DNA from: Lewinellaceae bacterium
GTDB taxonomy: Bacteria; Bacteroidota; Bacteroidia; Chitinophagales; Saprospiraceae
Direction: 5' to 3'
Assembly (NCBI GenBank): GCA_016712415.1
Contig: JADJRC010000025.1
Span: 1 to 64,000 of the forward strand
DNA length: 64,000 nt
Positions 56,793 to 64,000 of the stretch are shown piece after piece. Every line of letters starts with the position of its first letter. Position 1 is the first letter of the stretch. Under the pieces are notes generated by a model, which worked only from the letters and a program-made list of their open reading frames with translations, did not search any database and was not told the DNA's origin. Position numbers and translations under genes: made by a program.

Positions 56793-57725
56793 ATGCGAAG
56801 ACCTGTTGACATTCTTTCCTGTGGGGAACTGCTGGTGGATTTCATGACTGCCGAATTTGTCCAAACCCTTGATGAAGCCACGCTTTTCAAACGTGTTCCG
56901 GGTGGCAGCCCCGCCAACCTGTGTATGAATATGGCCCGACTGGGCAACAGCACCATGCTGGCTGCCAGCGTGGGCAACGACGACATGGGGTCTATTCTTC
57001 GCAATTATGTATCCCGCCTCGGCGTGGATGTATCCTATGTTGTCCAGGTCGACGAACCGACTACCCTGATTCTGGTGACCCGTTCTGCTGCCGTATCCAA
57101 CTTTCAGCCATACCGCGGCGCCGACGCCATGTTGTCTATCCGGCAATTTCCGTTCAGCCGCTTTGATGATATTTCGATATTGCACACGACCTGTTTTGCG
57201 CTGAGTAAAAACCCCGCACAGCATGTTATCATGGAGGCCGCCGAAAAAGCGAAACGCGCGGGCTGCCAGCTCAGCATCGATGCCAATTACGCCGAAAAGA
57301 TATGGCCCGAACGCCGGGAGGCCCAGCGCCTGCTGTCGGAACTTTGCCGCCTGGGAACCCTCGTGAAAGTCAGCGATGTCGATTGGGGCCGGCTTTATGA
57401 AGACGAATCGCCAAAGCCGGATACCGTGATCGATCATTTCCTGAAAATGGGCGCTACCGAGGTGTGCTTTACCCTCGGCGCCGAAGGCTGCTGGGTGGGT
57501 GACAACAACCAACGCCATTTCCTGCCCGCCCGCCCTGTTGAGGTGAAAGATACCACCGGCGCCGGCGATGCTTTCTGGTCGGGATACCTCACCGCCCGGC
57601 TCGACGGCAAAAAACTGCTCGAATGTGCCATGGCCGGCCGCCGTATGGCGGAACTGAAACTCGGCCATTTCGGGCCGCTGCCCGACAAGGTAGACCGTGC
57701 GGATATCTACGTCGATATCCTTTGA
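56793..57725 (+). CDS. PfkB-family carbohydrate kinase (fructokinase-like)
   Basis: A 310-residue protein. The N-terminal signature is FKRVPGGSPANLCMNMARLG and the C-terminal PfkB signature is VKDTTGAGDAFWSGYLTARL, with the catalytic Asp in GAGD. An ILSCGELLVDF start and an open lid region are typical of fructokinases and related sugar kinases. It phosphorylates a hexose or keto-sugar with ATP. Exact substrate not decidable. Its stop codon (57723-57725) overlaps the promoter of the next gene. Confidence 0.9.
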   Translation: MRRPVDILSCGELLVDFMTAEFVQTLDEATLFKRVPGGSPANLCMNMARLGNSTMLAASVGNDDMGSILRNYVSRLGVDVSYVVQVDEPTTLILVTRSAAVSNFQPYRGADAMLSIRQFPFSRFDDISILHTTCFALSKNPAQHVIMEAAEKAKRAGCQLSIDANYAEKIWPERREAQRLLSELCRLGTLVKVSDVDWGRLYEDESPKPDTVIDHFLKMGATEVCFTLGAEGCWVGDNNQRHFLPARPVEVKDTTGAGDAFWSGYLTARLDGKKLLECAMAGRRMAELKLGHFGPLPDKVDRADIYVDIL

Positions 57726-57751
57726 GTCTGGCAATTCCCGGAGTAACTTTG
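57721..57751 (+). promoter_or_regulatory. Consensus promoter giving a probably leaderless mRNA
   Basis: TTTG at 57721-57724, a spacer of exactly 19 bases, and TAACTTTG at 57744-57751 match the Bacteroidota consensus fully. The ATG of the next gene begins at 57757, so transcription would start at or next to the start codon. Confidence 0.7.
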
Positions 57752-57756
57752 CCGTC

Positions 57757-58284
57757 ATGGCAACAGAAGAACCATTCCAATTCACCGCTGTACTGGAAGA
57801 GTCCACCAACAAACTCTGGGGCAGCCATATCGGCGTGCCGCAATGGGTGGCCGAAGCCCTCATCCCGGGAAGTGAAGACCGCCGTATGGTATGCACCCTG
57901 AACGAAAAGGTCGAATACCAGTGCGCGCTGCTCCCCCGCGGCGACGGGTCGTTCTTGGTCACCGTCAATAAAAAAAACTGCACACAACTGGGCCTGAAAC
58001 ACGGCGCAAAAGTAAACGTCAGCCTGCGCAAAGACACCAGCACATACGGCCTTCCCATGCCGGAAGAACTCGCTGAAGTATTGGCACAGGACGAGCAGGC
58101 CAACACCTTATTCCACGCGCTCAGTCCCGGAAAAATCCGTACCCTGCTCTATGTCGCGGGCAATGTAAAAAATTCGGAAAGCCGGATATTTCGCGCTATC
58201 GCCATCGCCGAACACCTGAAGGCCAACAAAGGCAGGATCGATTACAAGATATTGAACGGAGACCTGAAAAACCCGGTCCGGTAG
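57757..58284 (+). CDS. DUF1905 and YdeI/OmdA-like protein
   Basis: About 175 residues from ATG 57757 (MATEEPFQFTAVLEESTNKL). A DUF1905 beta-barrel domain (about 5-95, ALLPRGDGSFLVTVNKKNCT) is followed by a bacteriocin-protection-like YdeI/OmdA domain (PMPEELAEVLAQDEQANTLF, then SPGKIRTLLYVAGNVKNSES). The pair often occurs together. The function is unclear, and YdeI in E. coli was linked to resistance to cationic peptides. The start codon was chosen because the promoter ends 5 bases before it. Confidence 0.8.
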   Translation: MATEEPFQFTAVLEESTNKLWGSHIGVPQWVAEALIPGSEDRRMVCTLNEKVEYQCALLPRGDGSFLVTVNKKNCTQLGLKHGAKVNVSLRKDTSTYGLPMPEELAEVLAQDEQANTLFHALSPGKIRTLLYVAGNVKNSESRIFRAIAIAEHLKANKGRIDYKILNGDLKNPVR

Positions 58285-58293
58285 GCGGCGTTT

Positions 58294-58414
58294 CAAGAAA
58301 ATGGGGTTCCCGCAGATTTTCGCAGAAAAACTTCGCAGATCGCCGCAGATTTAGTCTTTCTGCGTGAATCTGCTGACATTTTCTGCGAAAATCTGCGGGA
58401 ACCCCTTTTTCTTG
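58294..58414. repeat. 36-bp inverted repeat, likely two-way terminator or intergenic repeat element
   Basis: Arms 58294-58329 and 58379-58414 pair at 35 of 36 positions. The inner 49 bases contain further CGCAGAT units and a smaller stem. The CAGAT-rich words recur inside and outside the arms. The right arm carries a T5 run after CCCC and the left arm an A-run, so it could end transcription of both converging genes. Confidence 0.8.
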
Positions 58415-58420
58415 CCCCCT

Positions 58421-60199
58421 CTACCGAATGACCAGTTTTTTCAGCAGCGATTGCTCGCCTGTCTGTAACTGTACAAAATAGGCGCCCGGAACAAACCCGG
58501 AGGCATCGATGAAATAGTTGGTATGCCCGGCCGGAATTTCGCCCTGATATACAGATGCCGCCAGTTGACCCAGCGCATTATACATACTGATACGCCCGGT
58601 CGTTTTCGCCGTGGCAGAAACAGGAATGACCGTAATGGCCGATGCCGGGTTGGGATAAATATCGAGCAGTTCGGCTACGGCTGTGTTCTCCGTGCCGACA
58701 CTTTCCTGTACACAAAAACTCCACCAGCCTTCCGGTGCAGGCAAGGGGCGCGTGATGGTTTTGCCGCTTGTCGCTTTTGCTTCGATATAATAATACACCG
58801 TCGAGTTGGCCGCTTGAAGCGGAATAAAACCCTTGTGGGTCCAGGAAGTATCGTCCGCCAGGTAAACAGGCATATCGACACTCTGCCAGGGCCCTGCCGG
58901 ATCGGTGGCATAATGGATACTGGCGGATTCTACCCCGCTGCGGTGTGCAATATTGGCCCATACCGGGTAGCCGTCCGGCCATTGCACATTGTCCATGCAG
59001 GGCAATTCCTGGTGAACGATCTGCAGGGGGTCCGACACACCGATTTCCTTGGTGATGCAGTGGATAGCGCCAAGACTGGGAATGATAGCGTTGCAGTTGA
59101 TGCCCACGATATGATACCCCGGCAGCGCGGATTCCCATATCCGCTGCGCCGTAGTGTCGAATTGCTCCTCGTAAAAGGGCACGATGACGGTTTTGTTGAC
59201 AAACACGGCGTTGGCGTACGTACGGTAGTCGCCGTTGGTATTGGGATACTGTCCGTTTTCCGGCGGCATGGGAACCCGGATAACCTTAAACGGGGTGCCG
59301 AAAACAGACTGGTAATTATCCAGCACAAAGGCAAGGTTGGCCTCAATCTGCGGACCGTCGGCAACACCCGGTGGGTACTGACCCACGAGCAGGGTCTCTT
59401 CGTCCAGCAGTTTCATGTGCATATCGATATGGTGTATGGCATCGTAGGGCAATTCCTTCATCTTGATGTAGCGCTCGATACCCATGTATTCAGACAAGAC
59501 CTGGTTGATCTGCACTTCATTTTTTGCAGATACGCCGTAAGGGTTGCCGGCCTCGTTTTCGGAAAGGATGAGTTTGGACGCGAAGGCCGTACCCAGGCCG
59601 TCCGACATAAAATTGCCGCCGGTGTTCACCAGGTCTGCCGGAGCGGATGTCGTGGCATACAGCGGAACGTTGAGGTACGGAGCTATGGTGGTGGAGATGG
59701 TATCATCCTTTGGCCGCGACGGCCGGTTGTATATCCAGTCCACGAGATAAAGCGAGTCCACATCGTTTGCATACACACAATTAGGGCCGTAATCGCGTAT
59801 CCAGATCGAATTGTTGGGCGCTATCAGAAATTCCACGTTGGAGGAAAGGTTCACCCCGGCGGCAGTAAGGGCGTTGGTAGCGCTGATCACGGTGCTCTGG
59901 TTGTCGCAGCAAATGATCACCCGGCACTCCTCCCTGGCGGCGCGCACGATTTCGGTCAGGATGGCCGGATATGTGCGCCAGGAGATCAGCAGGGCCTGCA
60001 ATTCTTCCCATTCGGCCATGGCGCGTACCGGTGTGGGGGGCGGGTCGACCAAACCTGTTTGAGGAAATTCGCCGGGAACCGGCAACTGCTTGAGCAAAGC
60101 CTGCTCTTCAAAGGTCATAAAACGGGGCAAGACCGGGTCTGTTTGGGCAAACAGGTTGCCTGCCAGCAGAAAGGCAATAACGGAGTAACGAAGTTTCAT
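58421..60199 (-). CDS. Secreted peptidylarginine-deiminase/agmatine-deiminase-like enzyme with T9SS signal
   Basis: About 592 residues from ATG 60199 (MKLRYSVIAFLLAGNLFAQ). The guanidino-modifying fold carries Asp in SIWIRDYGPN (about 136), His-x-Asp in HHIDMHMK (257, 259), Asn in RTYANAVFVN (about 330) and Cys in GAIHCITKEIG (about 381). These match the order and spacing of the catalytic set of Porphyromonas gingivalis PPAD. VNTGGNFMSDG is also shared. An Ig-like domain (about 405-510) and a T9SS sorting domain (ending LLKKLVIR) follow, the same layout as PPAD. It probably deiminates arginine residues or small guanidines outside the cell. Substrate not shown. Confidence 0.88.
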   Translation of the reverse strand: MKLRYSVIAFLLAGNLFAQTDPVLPRFMTFEEQALLKQLPVPGEFPQTGLVDPPPTPVRAMAEWEELQALLISWRTYPAILTEIVRAAREECRVIICCDNQSTVISATNALTAAGVNLSSNVEFLIAPNNSIWIRDYGPNCVYANDVDSLYLVDWIYNRPSRPKDDTISTTIAPYLNVPLYATTSAPADLVNTGGNFMSDGLGTAFASKLILSENEAGNPYGVSAKNEVQINQVLSEYMGIERYIKMKELPYDAIHHIDMHMKLLDEETLLVGQYPPGVADGPQIEANLAFVLDNYQSVFGTPFKVIRVPMPPENGQYPNTNGDYRTYANAVFVNKTVIVPFYEEQFDTTAQRIWESALPGYHIVGINCNAIIPSLGAIHCITKEIGVSDPLQIVHQELPCMDNVQWPDGYPVWANIAHRSGVESASIHYATDPAGPWQSVDMPVYLADDTSWTHKGFIPLQAANSTVYYYIEAKATSGKTITRPLPAPEGWWSFCVQESVGTENTAVAELLDIYPNPASAITVIPVSATAKTTGRISMYNALGQLAASVYQGEIPAGHTNYFIDASGFVPGAYFVQLQTGEQSLLKKLVIR

Positions 60200-60333
60200 A
60201 AATCGTGTATTTACTTGTCCAAAAATATTTCGCGCAACAGTATTCGCTTCAATATTTTCACAAAAATGAGGTATTCCACGAAACAATGTGCGGACTTTTT
60301 CACAAACTGAAAAAAAACAGCCCATTCGGCACC

Positions 60334-60365
60334 AAAAAAAAGCGGCGTGCCATTGCACACCGCTT
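60334..60365 (-). terminator. Rho-independent terminator after the Crp/Fnr gene
   Basis: AAGCGGCGTGC and GCACACCGCTT pair with one mismatch around a 4-base loop. On the minus strand the stem is followed by eight Ts. It lies about 90 bases beyond the stop of the regulator. Confidence 0.85.
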
Positions 60366-60453
60366 GAACAAAACCCATTCTATCGTATGAAGCAAAACTG
60401 TTAACCAAAGTTGCGGGCCGTTTCGTCATGGACGAAATGGCGATTCCTCCCTG

Positions 60454-61140
60454 TCACACCGCTATCGGCAACGCGTTCAAATCGCGGAGAAGGATTTTCT
60501 TGCGATTGAAATACAGCACGTTGGAGCGTTTCAGTTGATTGAGCACTGCAGTCACCATTTGCCGGCTGGTACCGGTAAGGTCGGCGATATCCTGGTGCGT
60601 CATATTGTGTTTAACCAGCGTTTCGAACCCGATCCTGCGTCCCTGCTCGATGCCCATCTGGTGTAAATATTCGAGTATGCGGCTTTTGGAGTCCTTCAAC
60701 ACCACATTTTCCAGTTGGATCTCGGTGTAGCGCAGGCGTTCGCCCAAAAAATGCAAAAGCGACTGTGCAAATGCAAAATTGCTGCGCATAAGGGTCAGCA
60801 ATGTTTGTGCATCAAATTCAAGCGCTTCCACCTGGTCGTCCATGGCATACGCAAAATCACGCCGCTGGGTATCTCCTGTCAGGCATGATTCACCGAACAG
60901 GTTTCCTCCGCGAACCACGTACTTGATGATGTCTTTTTTCTCCGCGTGTACCGCTATTTTCACAACGCCCTTGAGCAGAAAAAATACTTTATTTGACGGT
61001 TGTCCGGGCTTGTACAGTACCTGATGACGGGTAAAAACATTGATTGTGGCAGCGCGCTGCAACATCATACGTTCTTCCGGGGTCAGTACGGCAAAAACCG
61101 GGTTGGTTTCCAGTACGGGTAATATCGTTTTCGTATCCAT
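60454..61140 (-). CDS. Crp/Fnr-family transcriptional regulator
   Basis: About 228 residues from ATG 61140 (MDTKTILPVLETNPVFAVL). A cyclic-nucleotide-binding-type beta-barrel (HQVLYKPGQPSNKVFFLLKG, GNLFGESCLTGDTQRRDFAY) precedes a dimer helix and a winged HTH (HQDIADLTGTSRQMVTAVLN). The cysteine needed for an Fnr iron-sulfur cluster is absent at the N-terminus, so it is more likely ligand- or cAMP-like. Target genes unknown. It ends at a strong terminator. Confidence 0.9.
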   Translation of the reverse strand: MDTKTILPVLETNPVFAVLTPEERMMLQRAATINVFTRHQVLYKPGQPSNKVFFLLKGVVKIAVHAEKKDIIKYVVRGGNLFGESCLTGDTQRRDFAYAMDDQVEALEFDAQTLLTLMRSNFAFAQSLLHFLGERLRYTEIQLENVVLKDSKSRILEYLHQMGIEQGRRIGFETLVKHNMTHQDIADLTGTSRQMVTAVLNQLKRSNVLYFNRKKILLRDLNALPIAV

Positions 61141-61393
61141 GTAGCAGTAGTAGTATGTATTAGTTCGGTCGTATTTGTGAGATAAGGACAATGCCGTTGC
61201 TCAAAACCCCTACGCCGTCGCAGAAAATTATTTTCGGCGGCTGCTGCCAGGCAAGCGGCATCCGAGACGATCTATCCATTATCACAAAACTATATCTTGC
61301 GTATTTTAGATTTTATACATAAATATAATTTTCAGGTATAAAAAATTGCGCCTTTTCAAAATAAAAATTTTCGGACTTTTGAGCGACGGCGAT

Positions 61394-62002
61394 ATGGAAT
61401 CCTCCCTTACTGACACATCAGATCAACAATGGCTCGACGCCCTGCGCGACGGCGACGAAACTGCCTTGCGCAGTATCTTCGACCGCCATTATTCCCTGTT
61501 GCTGGGCGATGTGTACCGCATTGTTCCGGACGAGGCGCTTTGCCAGGACCTCGCGCAGGAAGTGTTTGTAGAACTGTGGCGCAAGCGCGGCGAACTAGAT
61601 ATCCACACTTCCCTGCGCGCCTATCTCCGTCGCGCCGCCATCAACAAAGCCCTGAACCATATCAAAGCCAGCAGGCGGATGTCTTTCGACGAACCCGGCG
61701 AACTCCGCCATACCGCCGACACTTCCGAACACGACATCAGGGAGCAGGCGGCGCAGGAATCGCTCGAAGCTGCGTTGCACCGTGCTATCGAGGCCCTTCC
61801 GGAAAAATGCCGACTGGTATTTTCCCTCAGCCGCTTCGAAAACCTCTCGCACCGGGAAATTGCCGAAAAACTCGACATTTCCGTAAAAACCATTGAAAAC
61901 CAGATCACTAAAGCGATGAAACTACTCCGTCAGGCCTTACTGGAATACCGCGATTTGTCGCCGGTTGTCATTTGGCTGCTAAAATGGTGGTGGGGAGCGT
62001 AG
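61394..62002 (+). CDS. ECF RNA polymerase sigma factor
   Basis: About 202 residues from ATG 61394 (MESSLTDTSDQQWLDALRDG); an upstream TTG is less likely. Region 2 is LRSIFDRHYSLLLGDVYRIV with LCQDLAQEVFVELWRKR, and region 4 has the HTH LSHREIAEKLDISVKTIENQ. The pattern is that of the Bacteroidota sigma factors that work with FecR and a SusC- or FecA-like receptor. The 150 bases upstream of it are very AT-rich. The gene starts a three-gene signalling set. Confidence 0.92.
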   Translation: MESSLTDTSDQQWLDALRDGDETALRSIFDRHYSLLLGDVYRIVPDEALCQDLAQEVFVELWRKRGELDIHTSLRAYLRRAAINKALNHIKASRRMSFDEPGELRHTADTSEHDIREQAAQESLEAALHRAIEALPEKCRLVFSLSRFENLSHREIAEKLDISVKTIENQITKAMKLLRQALLEYRDLSPVVIWLLKWWWGA

Positions 62003-62067
62003 GGGGTTCCCATCCTTTCATTGTCTTTAATACGACTACTCAAAATGCCCGCGAAAAACCAAAACCA

Positions 62068-63093
62068 ATGCAAGCGAACGACAACTACATCCTGCTATTG
62101 CACAAACGGTTCACCGGAGCGATCACCCCGGAAGAGTCCGCCGTGCTCCAACAATGGCTCGGCCAATCGGCCGAAAACAGACAGTTCGCCACTGAACTGG
62201 AGGATGTGTGGCAAAAAAGCGCCGGATACAGCAAGACATTTTCACCCGATCTCGACGCCGCTTTCCGGCAAGTGCAGTCCGCCATAAGAAAGGATGAACA
62301 GCCCCGCTCCAAAGTGGTCCCCCTCGGCCGCCAACTGCTCCGCTGGGCGGCAGCGCTGGCCCTTGTTCTTTCTGCCGTTTGGGTATATCGCCAGTCCAAT
62401 GCGCCCGTCCAGATGGTCAGTGTTCAGGTGGCGGATCAGGATAAACGCCTGTTCCTCCTGCCCGACGGTTCGAAGGTCTGGTTGCGCCACTCCGGCAAAC
62501 TGGAATATCCCGAAGCGTTTTCCGGCTCAAAACGAGCGGTGACCCTTAGCGGAGAAGCCTACTTCGAAGTAGCCCATAATCCGGATCAGCCCTTTGAAGT
62601 GGATATGCCCAATGGCGACCGCGTGGAAGTGCTGGGTACCCGGTTCGGCGTTCGGGTGGCCGATGACCAACTCAGCACCGACGTGTTTGTGCGCTCCGGA
62701 AAGGTGCGTTTCACCCCGGAAGCAACAGTGCGCAGCAACCTGCCCGCCTCCGCCCGGAGCGCCGTGCTGACCGCCCGGCAAAAAGCCACCTACAACCGTA
62801 GTACCCGCCAATTATTGGTACACAACAGCACCAACCTCAACGAACTGGCCTGGCAGAGCGGCGGACTTGAATTCGTAAAAACACCGCTTGCCGAGGTCAT
62901 CGCCGACCTTCAACAATACTATAAGGTAAAAATTACACTCCAGAATACCGGAATAAGCCAATGCGAGTACACGTCACCATTGACCAACCGGCCTATCGAA
63001 AAAGTGCTGGAAAACCTCGCCTTAACCTACCAATTCCGGATCACCACACCGGAACCGGGAGTATATTTACTCACCGGCGGAACCTGTCAGTAA
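62068..63093 (+). CDS. FecR-family anti-sigma factor
   Basis: About 341 residues from ATG 62068 (MQANDNYILLLHKRFTGAIT). A short cytosolic part, one TM helix (LLRWAAALALVLSAVWVY, about 90-110), then the FecR domain (VQVADQDKRLFLLPDGSKVW LRHSG, GEAYFEVAHNPDQPFEVDMP, VEVLGTRFGVRV). A DUF4974-like C-terminal domain ends YQFRITTPEPGVYLLTGG. It holds the sigma factor inactive until a signal arrives through the outer-membrane receptor encoded next. It lies 65 bases after the sigma gene. Confidence 0.92.
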   Translation: MQANDNYILLLHKRFTGAITPEESAVLQQWLGQSAENRQFATELEDVWQKSAGYSKTFSPDLDAAFRQVQSAIRKDEQPRSKVVPLGRQLLRWAAALALVLSAVWVYRQSNAPVQMVSVQVADQDKRLFLLPDGSKVWLRHSGKLEYPEAFSGSKRAVTLSGEAYFEVAHNPDQPFEVDMPNGDRVEVLGTRFGVRVADDQLSTDVFVRSGKVRFTPEATVRSNLPASARSAVLTARQKATYNRSTRQLLVHNSTNLNELAWQSGGLEFVKTPLAEVIADLQQYYKVKITLQNTGISQCEYTSPLTNRPIEKVLENLALTYQFRITTPEPGVYLLTGGTCQ

Positions 63094-63161
63094 AGCCAAA
63101 CTGATGCTTTTGCGCTGAAATGCAGCGCAAGCGCCTTAACTTGCACCTTCGTTTTCAAAAC

Positions 63162-64000
63162 ATGGTGATTCGGGTTAAGGCGTTTTTTTTTGTTATCTGC
63201 TGCTTCCTCGCAGTCTGCGCTGCGGCACAAGTGCCCGCAGCAATCGACTTCGAGTGCAACGCCTGTCCGCCCGCCGAAGCGCTGGTCAAACTCAGCCTGC
63301 AAACCAAGGTCAATATTGCCTTCAACGACCGGTTTTTCAGCCGGTGCAGCCCCGTCACCATTCAGGCACGGGGCGCGTCGCTCCCTGCCCTGCTCGATCA
63401 GATCAGCGCCTGCGCAAAAGTGTCGTACAAGATCGACGGCGACCAGGTGATCTTTTTCAGAAAAGCGCTCAAATACACCCTCAGCGGCTATATCCAGGAT
63501 ATTGAAACAGGGGAACGCCTGATCGGCGCCGGCATTCGCTCCGCCTCTGACAAGGGCGTCGGCACGGTCAGCAACGAGTTCGGCTTTTTCAGCCTTAAAC
63601 TGGACGACGGCGAGCATAAAATTGTCGTGTCGTTTATCGGCTACCGCAACGAAAACATCAACCTGCTGCTTACCTCCGACCGTTTTGCCACCATCAAAAT
63701 GCGCGCGAACAGCGAATTGCCCGAGGTGGTGATCTCCGCGCTCCCCGCTTCCGACAGCAGGCTGCACAGCGTGGAAACACAAAACAACCTTTCCCTGAAC
63801 AGCCTGAACGCCCTGCCCATGCCCGGCGGCGAAGCCGACCTGATGCGCATGGCGGCCCTGCAGCCCGGCATACAAACGGGCGTCGACGGCGTGGGCGGCA
63901 TGCACGTGCGTGGCGGCAATGCCGACCAGAACCTAATCCTGCTCGACGATGTGCCGGTGTACAACCCCAGCCACGCCCTCGGCCTGTTCTCTATCTTCAA
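63162..64000 (+). CDS. TonB-dependent receptor with STN signalling domain (5' part only)
   Basis: Open from ATG 63162 to the end of the window (279 codons). It has a signal peptide (VKAFFFVICCFLAVCAAAQ) and an STN/secretin-TonB short domain (about 30-105, ALVKLSLQTKVNIAFNDRFF). A CarboxypepD-regulatory-like domain (SGYIQDIETGERLIGAGIRS) and a TonB-box/plug region (LPEVVISALPASDSRLHS, then MHVRGGNADQNLILLDDVPV YNPSH) follow. The STN domain is what lets such receptors signal to the FecR protein. It is cut by the window edge and the substrate cannot be judged. Confidence 0.9.
   Translation, partial: MVIRVKAFFFVICCFLAVCAAAQVPAAIDFECNACPPAEALVKLSLQTKVNIAFNDRFFSRCSPVTIQARGASLPALLDQISACAKVSYKIDGDQVIFFRKALKYTLSGYIQDIETGERLIGAGIRSASDKGVGTVSNEFGFFSLKLDDGEHKIVVSFIGYRNENINLLLTSDRFATIKMRANSELPEVVISALPASDSRLHSVETQNNLSLNSLNALPMPGGEADLMRMAALQPGIQTGVDGVGGMHVRGGNADQNLILLDDVPVYNPSHALGLFSIF

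Noticed and set aside
58523..60310. A 595-codon plus-strand open frame
   Set aside because: Antisense to the deiminase-like gene, which has clear catalytic motifs; the antisense product is rich in Arg, His and Gly without domains.
1..64000. tRNA or rRNA genes
   Set aside because: No cloverleaf-like or rRNA-like sequence was noticed in the intergenic regions by eye; a covariance-model search would be decisive.

Overview
The window looks like a chromosomal segment of a Bacteroidota bacterium of the Saprospiria/Chitinophagia type. The evidence is a SusC/SusD pair, six proteins with type IX secretion (T9SS) C-terminal sorting domains, a short 289-residue RpoD, -7 promoter elements of the TAnnTTTG type, an ECF sigma/FecR/TonB-receptor triad, and almost no Shine-Dalgarno sequences. 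Housekeeping genes (accD, ccmB, ychF, rpoD, pyrG, lipB, groES/groEL) show that this is chromosome and not a plasmid.

Layout. 1-6 kb: an OmpA-like outer-membrane gene, a small membrane-protein gene, a Band-7 gene and an AraC-type regulator, all carrying frameshifts, with an intact IS66-family insertion at the end of the Band-7 gene. 6.2-23.8 kb: a polysaccharide-utilisation locus (PUL). An AraC regulator is divergent from susC-susD, which are followed by two very large T9SS-exported LamG proteins, a GH130 phosphorylase, an MFS sugar transporter and a lipoprotein. The lipoprotein and the N-terminal half of one LamG protein are paralogues of a family I cannot assign. 23.8-43.2 kb: mixed housekeeping genes (FMO-like oxidoreductase, ccmB, accD, ychF, HAD phosphatase, acpH, LytTR regulator, S41 peptidase, rpoD, GH13 amylase, MacB-type permease, pyrG, lipB, msrB). 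43.2-53.1 kb: three consecutive large surface proteins exported by T9SS (propeller+PKD, beta-helix, and a giant protein with dockerin-like and cohesin-like segments). 53.4-64 kb: groEL/groES, PfkB kinase, a YdeI/OmdA-like protein, a secreted peptidylarginine-deiminase-like enzyme, a Crp/Fnr regulator, and an ECF sigma/FecR/TonB receptor system cut by the window end.

How the PUL probably works (inference): SusCD and the LamG proteins bind and import a glycan at the surface, the unknown-family proteins trim it, the MFS protein carries short oligosaccharides across the inner membrane, and the GH130 enzyme phosphorolyses a mannoside linkage. The AraC protein would sense a product.

Sequence quality: several indispensable genes (groEL, pyrG) carry a single one-base indel in or next to a homopolymer, and the first 6 kb carries about ten lesions. 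Most broken genes here are therefore more likely assembly errors than pseudogenes. One G11 tract at the start of a surface-protein gene is a candidate for real phase variation, but is equally exposed to this error.
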